Of a stretch of DNA of 64,000 bases, positions 38,601 to 47,406 are shown one piece after another. The position numbers were made by a program, and so were the translations under genes. Source of the stretch: Rosistilla ulvae (GTDB lineage Bacteria > Planctomycetota > Planctomycetia > Pirellulales > Pirellulaceae). The notes under the pieces are model-generated. The model was not told the DNA's origin. It was given only the letters and a program-made list of their open reading frames with translations, and searched no databases. How positions within the stretch are numbered: position 1 is the first letter of the stretch; the number at the start of each line of letters is the position of its first letter. The stretch covers positions 7,131,798 to 7,195,797 of the forward strand of contig NZ_CP036261.1 in the NCBI RefSeq assembly GCF_007741475.1, in the 5' to 3' direction.

Positions 38601-41600
38601 GATCTACGCAGTCATCCGCGGCATCGGCAGCAGCAGCGACGGCAAGGACAAAGGGCTGACCGCCCCCAACGCCACCGGACAGATCCGCGCCCTGCGACGC
38701 GCCTACGAACAGGCCCGCGTCGAACCATCGTCGATCGGTTTGGTCGAAGCCCATGGAACGGGAACCGTCGTCGGCGATCGGACCGAAGCAACTTCGGTCG
38801 CGACCGTCCTGGACGAATCGGGAGCTCGCCGCCAATCGGTTGCGATCGGCAGCGTTAAATCGATGATCGGTCACAGCAAGTGTGCCGCCGGCGTCGCGGG
38901 TCTGATCAAAGCCGCGATGGCCTTGCACACCAAGACCCTGCCGCCGACGCTCGTCGAAACGCCCAGCCCCGCGATCGACTTCCCCAACACCGGGCTGTAC
39001 CTGAACACCGAGACGCGTCCCTGGATCAACGGCGAAGATCACCCACGTCGCGCCGGAGTCAGTGCGTTCGGATTTGGCGGCACCAACGTCCACTTGGTCC
39101 TGGAAGAATACACCGAAGACTTCGCCAATCCGCCCGAGGTCGCTCGCGACCACTGGCCCGCCGAACTGCTGGTCTGGCGAGCGGCGAATCCTGCCGCATT
39201 GCGAACCGAACTGACGCGGATCCACGCCTGGCTGGCCGCCGGCGCGATGCCGGAACTGCCCGAATTGGCAGCTTCGCTGGCCGACGCCTTTGAAAAGACA
39301 ACCGCCTCGGGATGCGTGGCGGCAATCGTTGCCAAGGACCTGGGCCAGCTGACCGACCATCTGGCGATCGCGATCGAAAAATGTGAAGCGACGCCGTTGG
39401 CGATCTCCGATCCGCGCGGCATCTACCTCGCCGAGATCGAACCCGAGACCGCGGGCAAGGTCGCGCTGCTGTTCCCCGGCCAAGGAGCGCAATATCCCGA
39501 CATGCTCGCCGAACTGCTGCTCGCATTCCCCGCGGCACACGCTGCGGTCGATCATGCCGCCGCGGTCTACGACGAACATTTTGCCGGTCGATTTGCTCAA
39601 CTGATCTATCCGCCATCGCCGTTCTCCGACGCCGATCGCGATGCCAACCGTAAGGCCTTGGCCGACACCGCGGTGGCTCAACCGGCACTCGCCGCCACAT
39701 CGTGGGCCGCGCTGCAGGTGATCGATGCGTTGGGGATTCGCGCCGATGTCGTCGGCGGTCACAGCTTTGGCGAACTAGTCGCCGTGGCAGCCGCCGAAGC
39801 GTTGACGTACGACGATCTGTTGAGCCTTGCCGCGGCGCGTGGCGACGCGATGCGATCGGCCGCTCAACCGCAGCCCGACGGCGGTTTTGCCGGAGCGATG
39901 GCGGCGGTTTCCGCCGACGCAGCCACGATTCAAAAGGAGCTATCCGCCGCCGGATTAGCCGAAGCGATCACGATCGCCAACGACAACTCGCCGCAGCAGA
40001 TCGTGATCTCCGGTCCCACCGCAGCGGTCGACAGCGCGATCGAAAAACTGACGGCCGCCGGAATGCGAGTCGTCAAGTTGGACGTCTCGTGCGCCTTCCA
40101 TTCGCCGCAAGTCGCCGCCGCTGGAACCGAATTTGCCGAGAAGCTCGATTCGCTCGCGTGGAAAGCTCCGCAGCGAACGGTCTACAGCAACACAACCGCC
40201 GCCAAACATCCGGCCGCTCCGGCAGAGATGCTCGCCACGCTCAAGTCGCACCTCGCATCGCCGGTTCGCTTCCGCCAACAGGTTGCCGCGATGTACGCCG
40301 ACGGCGTGCGAACGTTTATCGAAGTCGGCCCCGGCAGCGCGTTGACCGGTCTGGTCGGGCAAACTCTGCAAGGCCAACCGCACACCGCCGTCTCGATCGA
40401 TCGACGCGGTCGCGATTCGTTGACTCAATTGGTTCACACGCTGGGCCGCTTGATCACCGCGGGTGTCGACGGCATCCGGCCTTCGGCTCTGTTCGCCGCA
40501 CGTGCTCCGCAACGCATCGACCTGCGAAAATTGAATTCACAGATCGGCCATCCCGACTATCCTAAGAACGCATGGATGGTCAACGGGATGCGGAACCGCC
40601 CGATTAACGAACCGGAAAAACATTATCTGGGCCAGCGTCATCCCGACGCCGACAAACCTCGGCCGGCCGCCACTGGAAACGGCCAACCTGCGAAACAGGA
40701 ACCCGCCGCCAAACCATCGGCGGCTGCGGCAACCGCGAAACCGATTGCCGCCGCAGCGGAGCTGCAAAAACCACAACAAGTCCCAACACACAAACCTCGT
40801 GAAACGAAGCCGCTGCCGCCAGCAGCATCCGCCGCGCCACAGCGGCCGCAAAAACCGACAGCTCCAACTCCCGTTGTTCCATCTGATCAAAACACCATGC
40901 AACTAACATCCTCCGCTACGAATCGTCTTCCACAAGAAACCAACGGATCGGCTCAAGCACCCGCTGCCGCTTATCATGACGAAGCGACAGCCGTGATGCT
41001 TGGCTACCAACAACTGATGCGTCAGTTCTTGCAAACGCAACGCGATGTGATGGTCACGTACCTGCAAGGGGAAGCTCCCGAAGCCGACAACGGCATGCTC
41101 CCACAAGCTGCTCAACCGCAGATCGCTCAGCGACCGCAGCCGACCTACGCGGCGATCAGCCACAACGGCGAAAACGGCCACGCAGCGAAGCCCGCACCGG
41201 CGATCCCTGCCGCCGCGCCAGTCGCCGCTGCACCGCCAGCTGCCGTAGCTCCCGCACCCGCGCCGGCGCCAGCTGCTGCACCTGAACCGACACCCGCCGC
41301 GCCAGCACCCGCTGCCGCAACGCCTGCGGTTGCCGAACCAGCCGCCGCAGCGCCAACCGACAACGGCCAAGCGGCTCCCGCGTCGATCCAACAAGCCGAA
41401 GAAGCGCTGCTGGAACTGGTCGCCGACCGGACCGGATACCCCGTCGACATGCTCGACATGGAAGCGGACCTCGAAGGCGATCTCGGAATCGATTCGATCA
41501 AGCGAGTCGAGATCCTGGGGAACCTCGCCGAAGTCCTGCAGCTTGCTGGCGACGGCGAAGATCTGGAAGATACGCTGGAACTGGAGAAATTGACGACGCT

Positions 41601-41679
41601 TCGCACGCTGCGAGGAATCGTCGACTATCTCGATGAAGCGATCTTCAGCGACGACGCAAAAAAAAAAGTGACGTCGTAG
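35635..41679 (+). CDS. Pfa-type secondary-lipid synthase: (NMO)2-KS-AT-ACP, 2014 aa
   Basis: Type I iterative synthase. Residues 1-290 form a degenerate nitronate-monooxygenase/PfaD-like barrel (VILKGNEAGGWV); 325-650 form a second, better-kept copy (GLPIVQGPMTRVSDTAEFAE, FEGRECGGHVGPR), the enoyl-reductase family of PUFA synthases. KS starts near residue 706 (CDIAIVGMSAMYPGG), with Cys905 in DAACASS, His in HGTGT (about 1040) and in GHSKC (about 1078). AT spans about 1270-1600 (FPGQGAQYP; GGHSFGE with Ser at about 1376). A 300-residue Ala/Pro linker leads to one ACP, phosphopantetheine Ser at about 1955 in LGIDSIKR. The ketoreductase continues in the -1 frame after an A10 run. The order KS-AT-ACP-KR is that of PfaA. 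The product is probably a long-chain or polyunsaturated lipid. Confidence 0.93.
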   Translation: MLPTDIFVVTQPRLASIDLAIAACRAGAIGTLDLVGNGDSTATSINRMVRFTNNPFAARIDHNTKSRHIELLVQHASQLDAVILAGEFTPQLVSTLRSLLGNDVRLLAEITRSETLQEAIGLPLDGVILKGNEAGGWVASETTFLLLQRWARLDDATRQRLPAYAQGGIGPHTAAACEAAGARGVVIDSQVLLAQASPLSPAAATWVRSYDGSQTHLLGEALGRCFRFAAPPSAGLVQQLRELELNLLAKQEAAPDQSLAQAWIDGVEQAVAANDDPRVLIAGQDLAFAAGLAQRCVDVRGTVTAIIDQSRENIQAAAEVNPLDADGPLAASHGIGLPIVQGPMTRVSDTAEFAEAVASEGGLPLIALALMRGPEASKILAATRAKLGDRGWGAGLLGFLPPEIRNEQIAAIREHRPPVALIAGGRPDQAKELEAIDIPTYLHAPSPGLLEMFLRDGARRFVFEGRECGGHVGPRSSFVLWESLLVVLEAFAKKNPREVAKLHLLFAGGIHDGLSAAMATSVAGRLSQLGAKVGVLMGSAYLFTKEAVEAGAIVPRFQEEAIRSHDTVLLETGPGHAIRCIRTPYRDLFDRERRRLAGEGKTADEITRELEWMNIGRLRVASKGIERSTPSDGGKSKLENVSSDKQYERGMYMVGQVAALRDSVTTIGQLHADVSQTGTQRLQQAAANLNVAPKPSFTDSVDAPPPCDIAIVGMSAMYPGGNELAQYWENILNKHYAVTEVPRDSHWDWTLFYDPDPRAPDKIVSKWGGFLTDQVFNPFEYGITPRSIASIEPLQLLLLESMKRTLSDGGYDRRPFNRETACAVLGIGGGGSPMGVMYGIRSSLPIIETAPELPIGGQAIYDAVKNHLPEWTEDSFPGILMNVAVGRVANRFNLGGSNYALDAACASSLAAVHACIRELQLGTTDVAFAMGADTVQTPYAFMAFSKTHALSPQGRCRPFDAEADGIVLSEGLGIVMLKRLADAERDGDKIYAVIRGIGSSSDGKDKGLTAPNATGQIRALRRAYEQARVEPSSIGLVEAHGTGTVVGDRTEATSVATVLDESGARRQSVAIGSVKSMIGHSKCAAGVAGLIKAAMALHTKTLPPTLVETPSPAIDFPNTGLYLNTETRPWINGEDHPRRAGVSAFGFGGTNVHLVLEEYTEDFANPPEVARDHWPAELLVWRAANPAALRTELTRIHAWLAAGAMPELPELAASLADAFEKTTASGCVAAIVAKDLGQLTDHLAIAIEKCEATPLAISDPRGIYLAEIEPETAGKVALLFPGQGAQYPDMLAELLLAFPAAHAAVDHAAAVYDEHFAGRFAQLIYPPSPFSDADRDANRKALADTAVAQPALAATSWAALQVIDALGIRADVVGGHSFGELVAVAAAEALTYDDLLSLAAARGDAMRSAAQPQPDGGFAGAMAAVSADAATIQKELSAAGLAEAITIANDNSPQQIVISGPTAAVDSAIEKLTAAGMRVVKLDVSCAFHSPQVAAAGTEFAEKLDSLAWKAPQRTVYSNTTAAKHPAAPAEMLATLKSHLASPVRFRQQVAAMYADGVRTFIEVGPGSALTGLVGQTLQGQPHTAVSIDRRGRDSLTQLVHTLGRLITAGVDGIRPSALFAARAPQRIDLRKLNSQIGHPDYPKNAWMVNGMRNRPINEPEKHYLGQRHPDADKPRPAATGNGQPAKQEPAAKPSAAAATAKPIAAAAELQKPQQVPTHKPRETKPLPPAASAAPQRPQKPTAPTPVVPSDQNTMQLTSSATNRLPQETNGSAQAPAAAYHDEATAVMLGYQQLMRQFLQTQRDVMVTYLQGEAPEADNGMLPQAAQPQIAQRPQPTYAAISHNGENGHAAKPAPAIPAAAPVAAAPPAAVAPAPAPAPAAAPEPTPAAPAPAAATPAVAEPAAAAPTDNGQAAPASIQQAEEALLELVADRTGYPVDMLDMEADLEGDLGIDSIKRVEILGNLAEVLQLAGDGEDLEDTLELEKLTTLRTLRGIVDYLDEAIFSDDAKKKVTS
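41658..41667 (+). promoter_or_regulatory. A10 slippery run at the frame junction of the lipid synthase
   Basis: Ten consecutive A lie ten bases before the TAG stop (41677) of the synthase frame. In the -1 frame the sequence is open from the TGA at 41634-41636 through the run into the ketoreductase ORF, reading K-K-K-S-D-V-V-D-P-A-A-A-V-E-P, a linker of the same Ala/Pro/Glu kind used elsewhere in the protein. A 4-5 bp hairpin (41686-41697) and a perfect 6-bp hairpin (CCGCTG 41704-41709 with CAGCGG 41716-41721) follow. A-runs like this support ribosomal -1 slippage or RNA-polymerase slippage, and are also prone to sequencing error. Confidence 0.6.
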
Positions 41680-41741
41680 ATCCAGCCGCTGCGGCGGTCG
41701 AACCCGCTGAACCGACAGCGGTTGCCGAACCCGCGACCGCT

Positions 41742-43415
41742 GTGGAATCAACGCCCCCAGCGCCCGAAGCATCACCAGCCGCAGAGGTCGTCGACGACGG
41801 AACGATTCCGATCTCGCGAGGTGGCGTGCGGTTGATCCCCGCGCCATTGGGCAGCAACCTGGGTGCTGGGATCTTGCCCGCCGGAACCGTGGTCATCACC
41901 TGCGATGACCGCGGGATCGCCAACAAAGTCGTCGAACGTTTTGACATGTTCGACCATCCCACCGTTCTGCTGCGTCATGTCGACGGCAAACCGTTGGACC
42001 TGTCGACGATCGACGATGTGATCGAAGCCGATCTCAGCGACGCCGCGGTGATCGATGCTCTGATCCCAGCTCTGCGTCAGCACCACGACGCCCTGGCCGG
42101 ACTGATCCATCTATCGCCTCTGTCGCAGTTTAGCGACACCGACACCCTTGTCGATCGCGCACGCCGCGATTCCCGTTCGCTCTACCTGTTGGCTCGGGCG
42201 ATGGAATCGGATCTCACCGAAGCGGCTAAGAACGGCAGCGCAGTCCTGCTGGCAGCAACCGCCATCGACGGACGACTCGGCTACGGCACGTCGGCCGACC
42301 AACCAATCGCTCGCGCCGCCCATGGCGGTATCTTGGGTCTGGTTAAATGCATCGGCTTGGAATGGCCCGACGTCTTGGTTCGCGCCGTCGATATCTCCCC
42401 CGAAATGAACACCGCCACGACGTTTGATGCCATCGCGGCGGAACTGGGACAGTCGACAGGACCGCTGGAAATTGGTGTCAGCAGTGCTAGCCGGATCACC
42501 TGGGAACCGATCGCCGCGACGATCGATCCCGCCAACGAAAACAAGCTGGTTCTGGAACCAGGTGAAGTGATCGTGATGACCGGTGGCGCCCGAGGGATCA
42601 CCGCCGAGATGGCGGTCGGCCTGGCGAAGAAGTATCAACCGCAATTGGTTTTGCTGGGACGGTCTCAATTGCCCGAACAGGTTGAACCGGCGGAGATCGC
42701 TGCCGCGACCAGCGACGTCGAACTGAAATCCGCCCTGATCCAACTGGCCAAAGCGCGAGGCGAAACGCCCAAACCGGCCGAGATCGGACGCCAAGCGAAT
42801 CGCATCATGGCGGCTCGCGAGATCCGGCAAACGTTGGATCGAATCCGGCAGGCCGGCGGTCACGCCGACTACCGATCGGTCGACGTCTCGGATCGCGAAT
42901 CGTTTGCCGCCATGCTGCAGAACATCCAAGCCGAATACGGCCAGATCGCCGGAGTGGTCCACGGCGCGGGAGTGATCGAAGACAAGCTGTTGCGCGACAA
43001 GACTCCCGATTCGTTCGATCGCGTCTTCAACACCAAAGTCCACAGCACAGCGGGACTGATCGATGCGATCGCCCCGAACCAATTGAAGTTCCTCGCCCTG
43101 TTTGCTTCGGTCGCCAGCCGATTTGGCAACCGCGGACAGAGCGACTACGCGGCGGCGAACGAGGTCCTGGGAAAAGTCGCCTGCACGCTGAACCAAGCCT
43201 GGCCACAAACGCGGACCTTCGCGGTCGCTTGGGGACCGTGGGCGGAAATTGGAATGGTCGCCGACCTGGAGAAGCATCTCACAGCGCGCGGGCTGACCCT
43301 GATCCCACCACCGCTGGGCGTGCAGATGTTCCTCGACGAAATCGCCAGCGGAGATCGGGGAACCCCCGAAGTGATCATCGCCGGCGGCGCAGAACAGCTG
43401 GCCACGCCGAACTAG
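41742..43415 (+). CDS. Ketoreductase part of the Pfa-type synthase (in -1 frame)
   Basis: The frame is open from 41637, but the only standard start before the domain is GTG 41742, which has no ribosome site; translation most likely enters from the upstream frame at the A10 run, giving a combined protein of about 2593 residues. Residues 1-270 are the structural sub-domain of a modular ketoreductase (VRLIPAPLGSNLGAGILPAG). The catalytic Rossmann half has IVMTGGARGITAEMAVGLAK (NADPH site), VVHGAGVIEDKLL and SDYAAANEVLGKVA with the active-site Tyr. It would reduce the beta-keto group on the ACP-bound chain. No dehydratase domain follows; the gene ends with TAG 31 bases from a convergent gene. Confidence 0.9.
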   Translation: MESTPPAPEASPAAEVVDDGTIPISRGGVRLIPAPLGSNLGAGILPAGTVVITCDDRGIANKVVERFDMFDHPTVLLRHVDGKPLDLSTIDDVIEADLSDAAVIDALIPALRQHHDALAGLIHLSPLSQFSDTDTLVDRARRDSRSLYLLARAMESDLTEAAKNGSAVLLAATAIDGRLGYGTSADQPIARAAHGGILGLVKCIGLEWPDVLVRAVDISPEMNTATTFDAIAAELGQSTGPLEIGVSSASRITWEPIAATIDPANENKLVLEPGEVIVMTGGARGITAEMAVGLAKKYQPQLVLLGRSQLPEQVEPAEIAAATSDVELKSALIQLAKARGETPKPAEIGRQANRIMAAREIRQTLDRIRQAGGHADYRSVDVSDRESFAAMLQNIQAEYGQIAGVVHGAGVIEDKLLRDKTPDSFDRVFNTKVHSTAGLIDAIAPNQLKFLALFASVASRFGNRGQSDYAAANEVLGKVACTLNQAWPQTRTFAVAWGPWAEIGMVADLEKHLTARGLTLIPPPLGVQMFLDEIASGDRGTPEVIIAGGAEQLATPN

Positions 43416-43420
43416 ATCGA

Positions 43421-43438
43421 TCGTGGTTCCTTCCACGA
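43421..43438. terminator. Bidirectional hairpin between synthase and HyuA-HyuB genes
   Basis: A 6-bp stem TCGTGG (43421-43426) with CCACGA (43433-43438) around TTCCTT occupies most of the 31 bases between two convergent stop codons. A symmetric hairpin here could terminate both transcripts; there is no strong T-tract. Confidence 0.5.
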
Positions 43439-43446
43439 CGTAGGCT

Positions 43447-46400
43447 CTACGTTTTCGCGCCGTACCCGCCGCCGCCGGGCGTCCGCAAGGTGATCCTGTC
43501 GCCCGCTTGGACTTCGATCCGGCAACAGGCGGCGAGCCGCTGTTTCACGCCGTCGACCGCGGTGTGCCAATTCTCGCCCAACGCGCCATCGGCTCCGCCA
43601 GCGAGACCGTAGGGTGGGCGATCGGTTCGCCGCCCGGTCAAAAGCGAGACGGTCAGCGGTTTCAAAAACTCGACCTCGCGAATCGCGCCGTCGCCGCCGC
43701 GATGTTCCCCCACGCCGCCGCTGTCGCGTCGAATCGCAAACCGAATCAAACGCATCGGATACCGCAACTCGAGCACCTCCGGATCGGTGATCCTTGTGTT
43801 CGTCATGTGCGTGTGGACCGCCGACGCTCCGTCGCCAGTCGCCGTTGCGCCGCTGCCACCACAAATCGTTTCATAGTAGCCGAACGTGGCGTCGCCGATG
43901 ACGAAGTTGTTCATCGTCCCTTGGCTTGCCGCCGCCACGCCCAATGCTCCCAACAGCACGTCGACCACGCGTTGGCTCGTCTCCACATTCCCCGCCACCA
44001 CCGCGGGACACTTTCTCGGATCGTCGTCTCGCGTCGGGTTCAACAGCCCAACCGGTAGATGCAGGTCGACGCATCGCAGCACGCCTTCGTTCAACGGCAG
44101 CGGTTGATCGATCAAGGTTCGCAGCACGTACAAAACCGCTGCGGTCACAATCGCCGGGGTCGCATTAAATCCGCGCGGATGGACGCCCGCGGTGCCGGCG
44201 AAATCGATCCGCAAGCGATCGTCGATGACTTGCATCTGCACGCAGATTGGCGTGCCATCGTCCAGAGAGTCTTCGAACGTCATCTCACCGGCGGGCAACC
44301 GGCGCAGGCGAGCGGAAACCGCGGCGGCGGCGACATCTTGCAGATGCATCATGTAGCGATCGACCACCGCGCCGCCGTATTGAGCGACCAACGCGCAGAG
44401 ATCGCGTGCCCCGCCCGTTCCGGCGGCTTGCTGCGCTGCAATGTCGGCAAGATTCTCCGCCACGCATCGCGAAGGATATTCGCCGGCCGAAAGCAACCGC
44501 TTCAAATCCTCTTGATGTTGCTGGCCGTTGCGGACCAATGCCAGACCGCGAATCAAGACACCTTCCTGGCTGAGGTTGCTCGCGTCCGGCGGCATCGATC
44601 CGGGCGTGACCCCACCGATCTCAGCGTGATGCGCTCGGCTGGCGACAAAGAAATCGGGACGTCTCGTTCCCTGATCGCTCGCCGATTGCGGATCGCTATC
44701 GACAAAGACCGGCGTGATCACCGTCACGTCGGGCAGATGCGAACCGCCGGCAAACGGATCGTTGGTGACAAAACAATCTCCCGGAAACATCTCGGGAAAC
44801 TGCTGCATGATCGATCGGACGGTATGCCCCATCGCCCCCAGATGCACCGGCACGTGAGGCGCGTTGGCGACCAGGCTGCCGTCGCCGCGGAAGACTGCAC
44901 AACTGTAGTCCCGCCGCTCTTTGACGTTCACGCTGATCGCGGTCCGCCCGAGGACCAGTCCCATCTGATTGGCGATCTGCTGGAATCGGCTGGCAAAAAT
45001 CTCCAACAGCACCGGATCGCAAGTCGCTTCGTCCGTTTCAACAGCAACTCGCCGATCGCTTGCCCCTTCCTCTTGAACCAGCACGATCGAATGGTCTTCG
45101 GCGACCTGAGCCTTCCAGTTGCGATCGACGATCAACGTGTGATGATCCGACGCGACGATCGCGGGGCCAACGATCTGCGATCCGGGGACCAATTGATCGC
45201 GGTCGAACGAAGCAACTTGTTGCCAGCGGTCGCCGAGCCAGACCTCTTGAAACACTGTCGGTTGGCAAGCCTGCGATTCGACTTCGGCAAGAGGCTGCAG
45301 ACTCGCTGCACCCGGCAAGCTGACAGTCGCACGAACCGCGACAAGTTCCAACGGTTGATCGATCCGCTGGTACCCAAACTGTTCGCGATGCTGACGGTGA
45401 AACGCCGCTGCGATCTCGTCGCGCGATCGGCAATCGATCTCGAGCGCCGCGTCGGTTCCGAGGTAGCGGACGTCGATCGTTTGTCGAATCGTTGCCGCGA
45501 CACCGTCGGGAGCTGTTGGAAGTTCGGCGAGCGCCTGTTGCGTGACTGCTTCGATTCGATCGGTTAGTTCCTCGTCGGAGACCTTTTCCAGCGGCCGATA
45601 GATGCCGTGCGATTGCGTGTTGCCCGTCGCGGCCAGTCCCATTCCCAACGCGCTCAGCAGACTCGCTTGCGGGTGATCGATGATCTTGCGAATCCCCAAC
45701 ACCTCGGCGACATCACACAGATGCTGCCCCGCGGCGCCGCCAAATCCGACGAGCGTCATACCTCGCGGATCGCGGCCTTCGGCGGTCGTGACCGCGCGGA
45801 CGGCTTCGGCCATATGATGGTTCGCGATCGCGCGAAAGCCAGCGGCCAACGCCTCGGCCGATTCGATCGGATGCCCCGCCGCTTCCATCGTCTGCTGAAT
45901 CTCGGACAACCGAGCGATCGCTGCATCGCGATCCATCGGGAAGGGAAACCGATCGGCCAACACGCGTCCCAAGACGACGTTCAGATCGGTTACCGTCAAC
46001 GGACCGCCACGCCCATAACAGGCTGGGCCTGGATCGGCGCCAGCGCTTTCGGGCCCCACACACATCCGTTGGCCATCGAACCGGCAGATCGAACCGCCCC
46101 CGGCGGCAACCGTTTCGATCGCCATCATCGGTGTCAGGATTCGCGTCCCCGCTTTGAAGGCTTCGTATTGACGGACCGGCTGCCCCGCGAATCGACTCAC
46201 GTCGGTGCTGGTCCCTCCCATGTCGAAACCGATCGCCTCATCCGCCCCATGCGCGCGGGCGATTTCCGCCAGCGCCACGACGCCGCCGGCTGGCCCCGAA
46301 AGGATGCTGTCTTTGCCGCGGAAGGCGTCGCCGGGAACCAACGTCCCGCCACTTGTCATCAACTGCAACTGACATCGATCGACGCCGCCGAACTGCTGCC

Positions 46401-47286
46401 AAACTTGAGCGACATAGTCGGCGATGACCGGATTCAGGTAGGCATCCAAGACCGTGGTTTCGGCTCGATCGACCAACTTGATCACCGGAGCAATCCGATG
46501 CGACGCGCTCACGTTGGCGAACCCAGCGGCCAGGGCAAGATCGACCAGTGCTTGTTCGTGGGCCGGGTTGATGTAGGCGTTTAATAAACCGATCGCCAGC
46601 GATTCGGCTCCGGAGCGTCGCAGCGCGTCGATCTGCTTGCGGGCCGCGTCGAGATCCAACGGCTGCAAAATCGTGCCATCGGCGGCGATCCGTTCTTCGA
46701 CTGCGGCGACCGTCGAATAGAGCGGCTTGCGTTTGACGATGTTTAACGTGAACAGATCGGGGCGATCCTGCTGACCGATCTCCAACAGATCCTCGAAGCC
46801 GGCGGTCGTGAGGAATGCGGTCGGCGCACCGCGGCGAGTCAAGAGCGCGTTGGTGCCGCGAGTGGTTCCCATCCGAACGTCCAGCGGCGGCAGCGGTTGA
46901 TCCGCAGACAGACGCAGCAGCAGCCGCGTGGCGATCACCGGAGCGGTCAGATCGCTTGTCAGTTCGTAGGCCCAACCGGGCTGTGGCGGTTGGGAAAACG
47001 GCTCGGCCAGTTGCAACTGGCCCGTCGCGGCGGTAAACGATTCGACGACGCGTTGCTCGACGAGTGTGCCGTGAGGGTCGAGCAGCCGCAGGACCGAACC
47101 GTTCCAAAATCGGTCGGGATCGCCGACGCGAAGCCGATCGATCACCGTCGCGGCGGTCGAATCGGCGTCGATGCGTCCCTTGATGCTGCCACTGCTGAGC
47201 ACCTTGGTCCAACGCAACGGTTGTCCTGGAATCGAAACAAAACAATCGGTAAATGTGCCGCCGATATCGGCCCAGACTTTGATCAT
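43447..47286 (-). CDS. Hydantoinase/5-oxoprolinase family fusion (HyuA-HyuB), 1279 aa
   Basis: The start at 47286 (MIKVWADIGGTFTDCFVSIP) is chosen because it gives the first phosphate-binding motif of the ASKHA-fold HyuA domain; a longer frame from 47406 adds a non-conserved 40 residues. HyuA covers about 1-730, with GTTRGTNALLTRRG, IGFDMGGTSTDVSRF and LVGFGGAAGQHLCDVAEVLG. HyuB covers about 760-1279, starting DPVLLEIFASRFQQIANQMG and including DCFVTNDPFAGGSHLPDVTV and a C-terminal RTPGGGGYG. The length matches eukaryotic-style 5-oxoprolinase, which opens 5-oxoproline to glutamate with ATP; a hydantoinase or acetone-carboxylase-like substrate is also possible. It is divergent from the kinase-fold gene, 120 bases away. 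Confidence 0.92.
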   Translation of the reverse strand: MIKVWADIGGTFTDCFVSIPGQPLRWTKVLSSGSIKGRIDADSTAATVIDRLRVGDPDRFWNGSVLRLLDPHGTLVEQRVVESFTAATGQLQLAEPFSQPPQPGWAYELTSDLTAPVIATRLLLRLSADQPLPPLDVRMGTTRGTNALLTRRGAPTAFLTTAGFEDLLEIGQQDRPDLFTLNIVKRKPLYSTVAAVEERIAADGTILQPLDLDAARKQIDALRRSGAESLAIGLLNAYINPAHEQALVDLALAAGFANVSASHRIAPVIKLVDRAETTVLDAYLNPVIADYVAQVWQQFGGVDRCQLQLMTSGGTLVPGDAFRGKDSILSGPAGGVVALAEIARAHGADEAIGFDMGGTSTDVSRFAGQPVRQYEAFKAGTRILTPMMAIETVAAGGGSICRFDGQRMCVGPESAGADPGPACYGRGGPLTVTDLNVVLGRVLADRFPFPMDRDAAIARLSEIQQTMEAAGHPIESAEALAAGFRAIANHHMAEAVRAVTTAEGRDPRGMTLVGFGGAAGQHLCDVAEVLGIRKIIDHPQASLLSALGMGLAATGNTQSHGIYRPLEKVSDEELTDRIEAVTQQALAELPTAPDGVAATIRQTIDVRYLGTDAALEIDCRSRDEIAAAFHRQHREQFGYQRIDQPLELVAVRATVSLPGAASLQPLAEVESQACQPTVFQEVWLGDRWQQVASFDRDQLVPGSQIVGPAIVASDHHTLIVDRNWKAQVAEDHSIVLVQEEGASDRRVAVETDEATCDPVLLEIFASRFQQIANQMGLVLGRTAISVNVKERRDYSCAVFRGDGSLVANAPHVPVHLGAMGHTVRSIMQQFPEMFPGDCFVTNDPFAGGSHLPDVTVITPVFVDSDPQSASDQGTRRPDFFVASRAHHAEIGGVTPGSMPPDASNLSQEGVLIRGLALVRNGQQHQEDLKRLLSAGEYPSRCVAENLADIAAQQAAGTGGARDLCALVAQYGGAVVDRYMMHLQDVAAAAVSARLRRLPAGEMTFEDSLDDGTPICVQMQVIDDRLRIDFAGTAGVHPRGFNATPAIVTAAVLYVLRTLIDQPLPLNEGVLRCVDLHLPVGLLNPTRDDDPRKCPAVVAGNVETSQRVVDVLLGALGVAAASQGTMNNFVIGDATFGYYETICGGSGATATGDGASAVHTHMTNTRITDPEVLELRYPMRLIRFAIRRDSGGVGEHRGGDGAIREVEFLKPLTVSLLTGRRTDRPPYGLAGGADGALGENWHTAVDGVKQRLAACCRIEVQAGDRITLRTPGGGGYGAKT

Positions 47287-47406
47287 TCCTAGACTATCGC
47301 ATTTTTCGAGCCACTTTCCCAGACAACCTGCCCGACCGCTCGCAAACCAAGACGATTGTGAACAGAATAGAGAGAAATCTCTGGCCCTTTGTTGTTTCTC
47401 TTCCAC

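Noticed and set aside
36601-39762. 1053-codon open frame on the minus strand of the lipid-synthase gene
   Set aside because: It is the complement of conserved KS and AT domain sequence; its translation is Arg/Gly/Asp-rich without recognisable domains. High third-position GC in the real gene keeps the opposite frame open.
44059-46584. Long plus-strand open frames (44059-45567, 45607-46584) opposite the HyuA-HyuB gene
   Set aside because: Shadow frames of a conserved gene with Arg/His-rich translations and no start signals.
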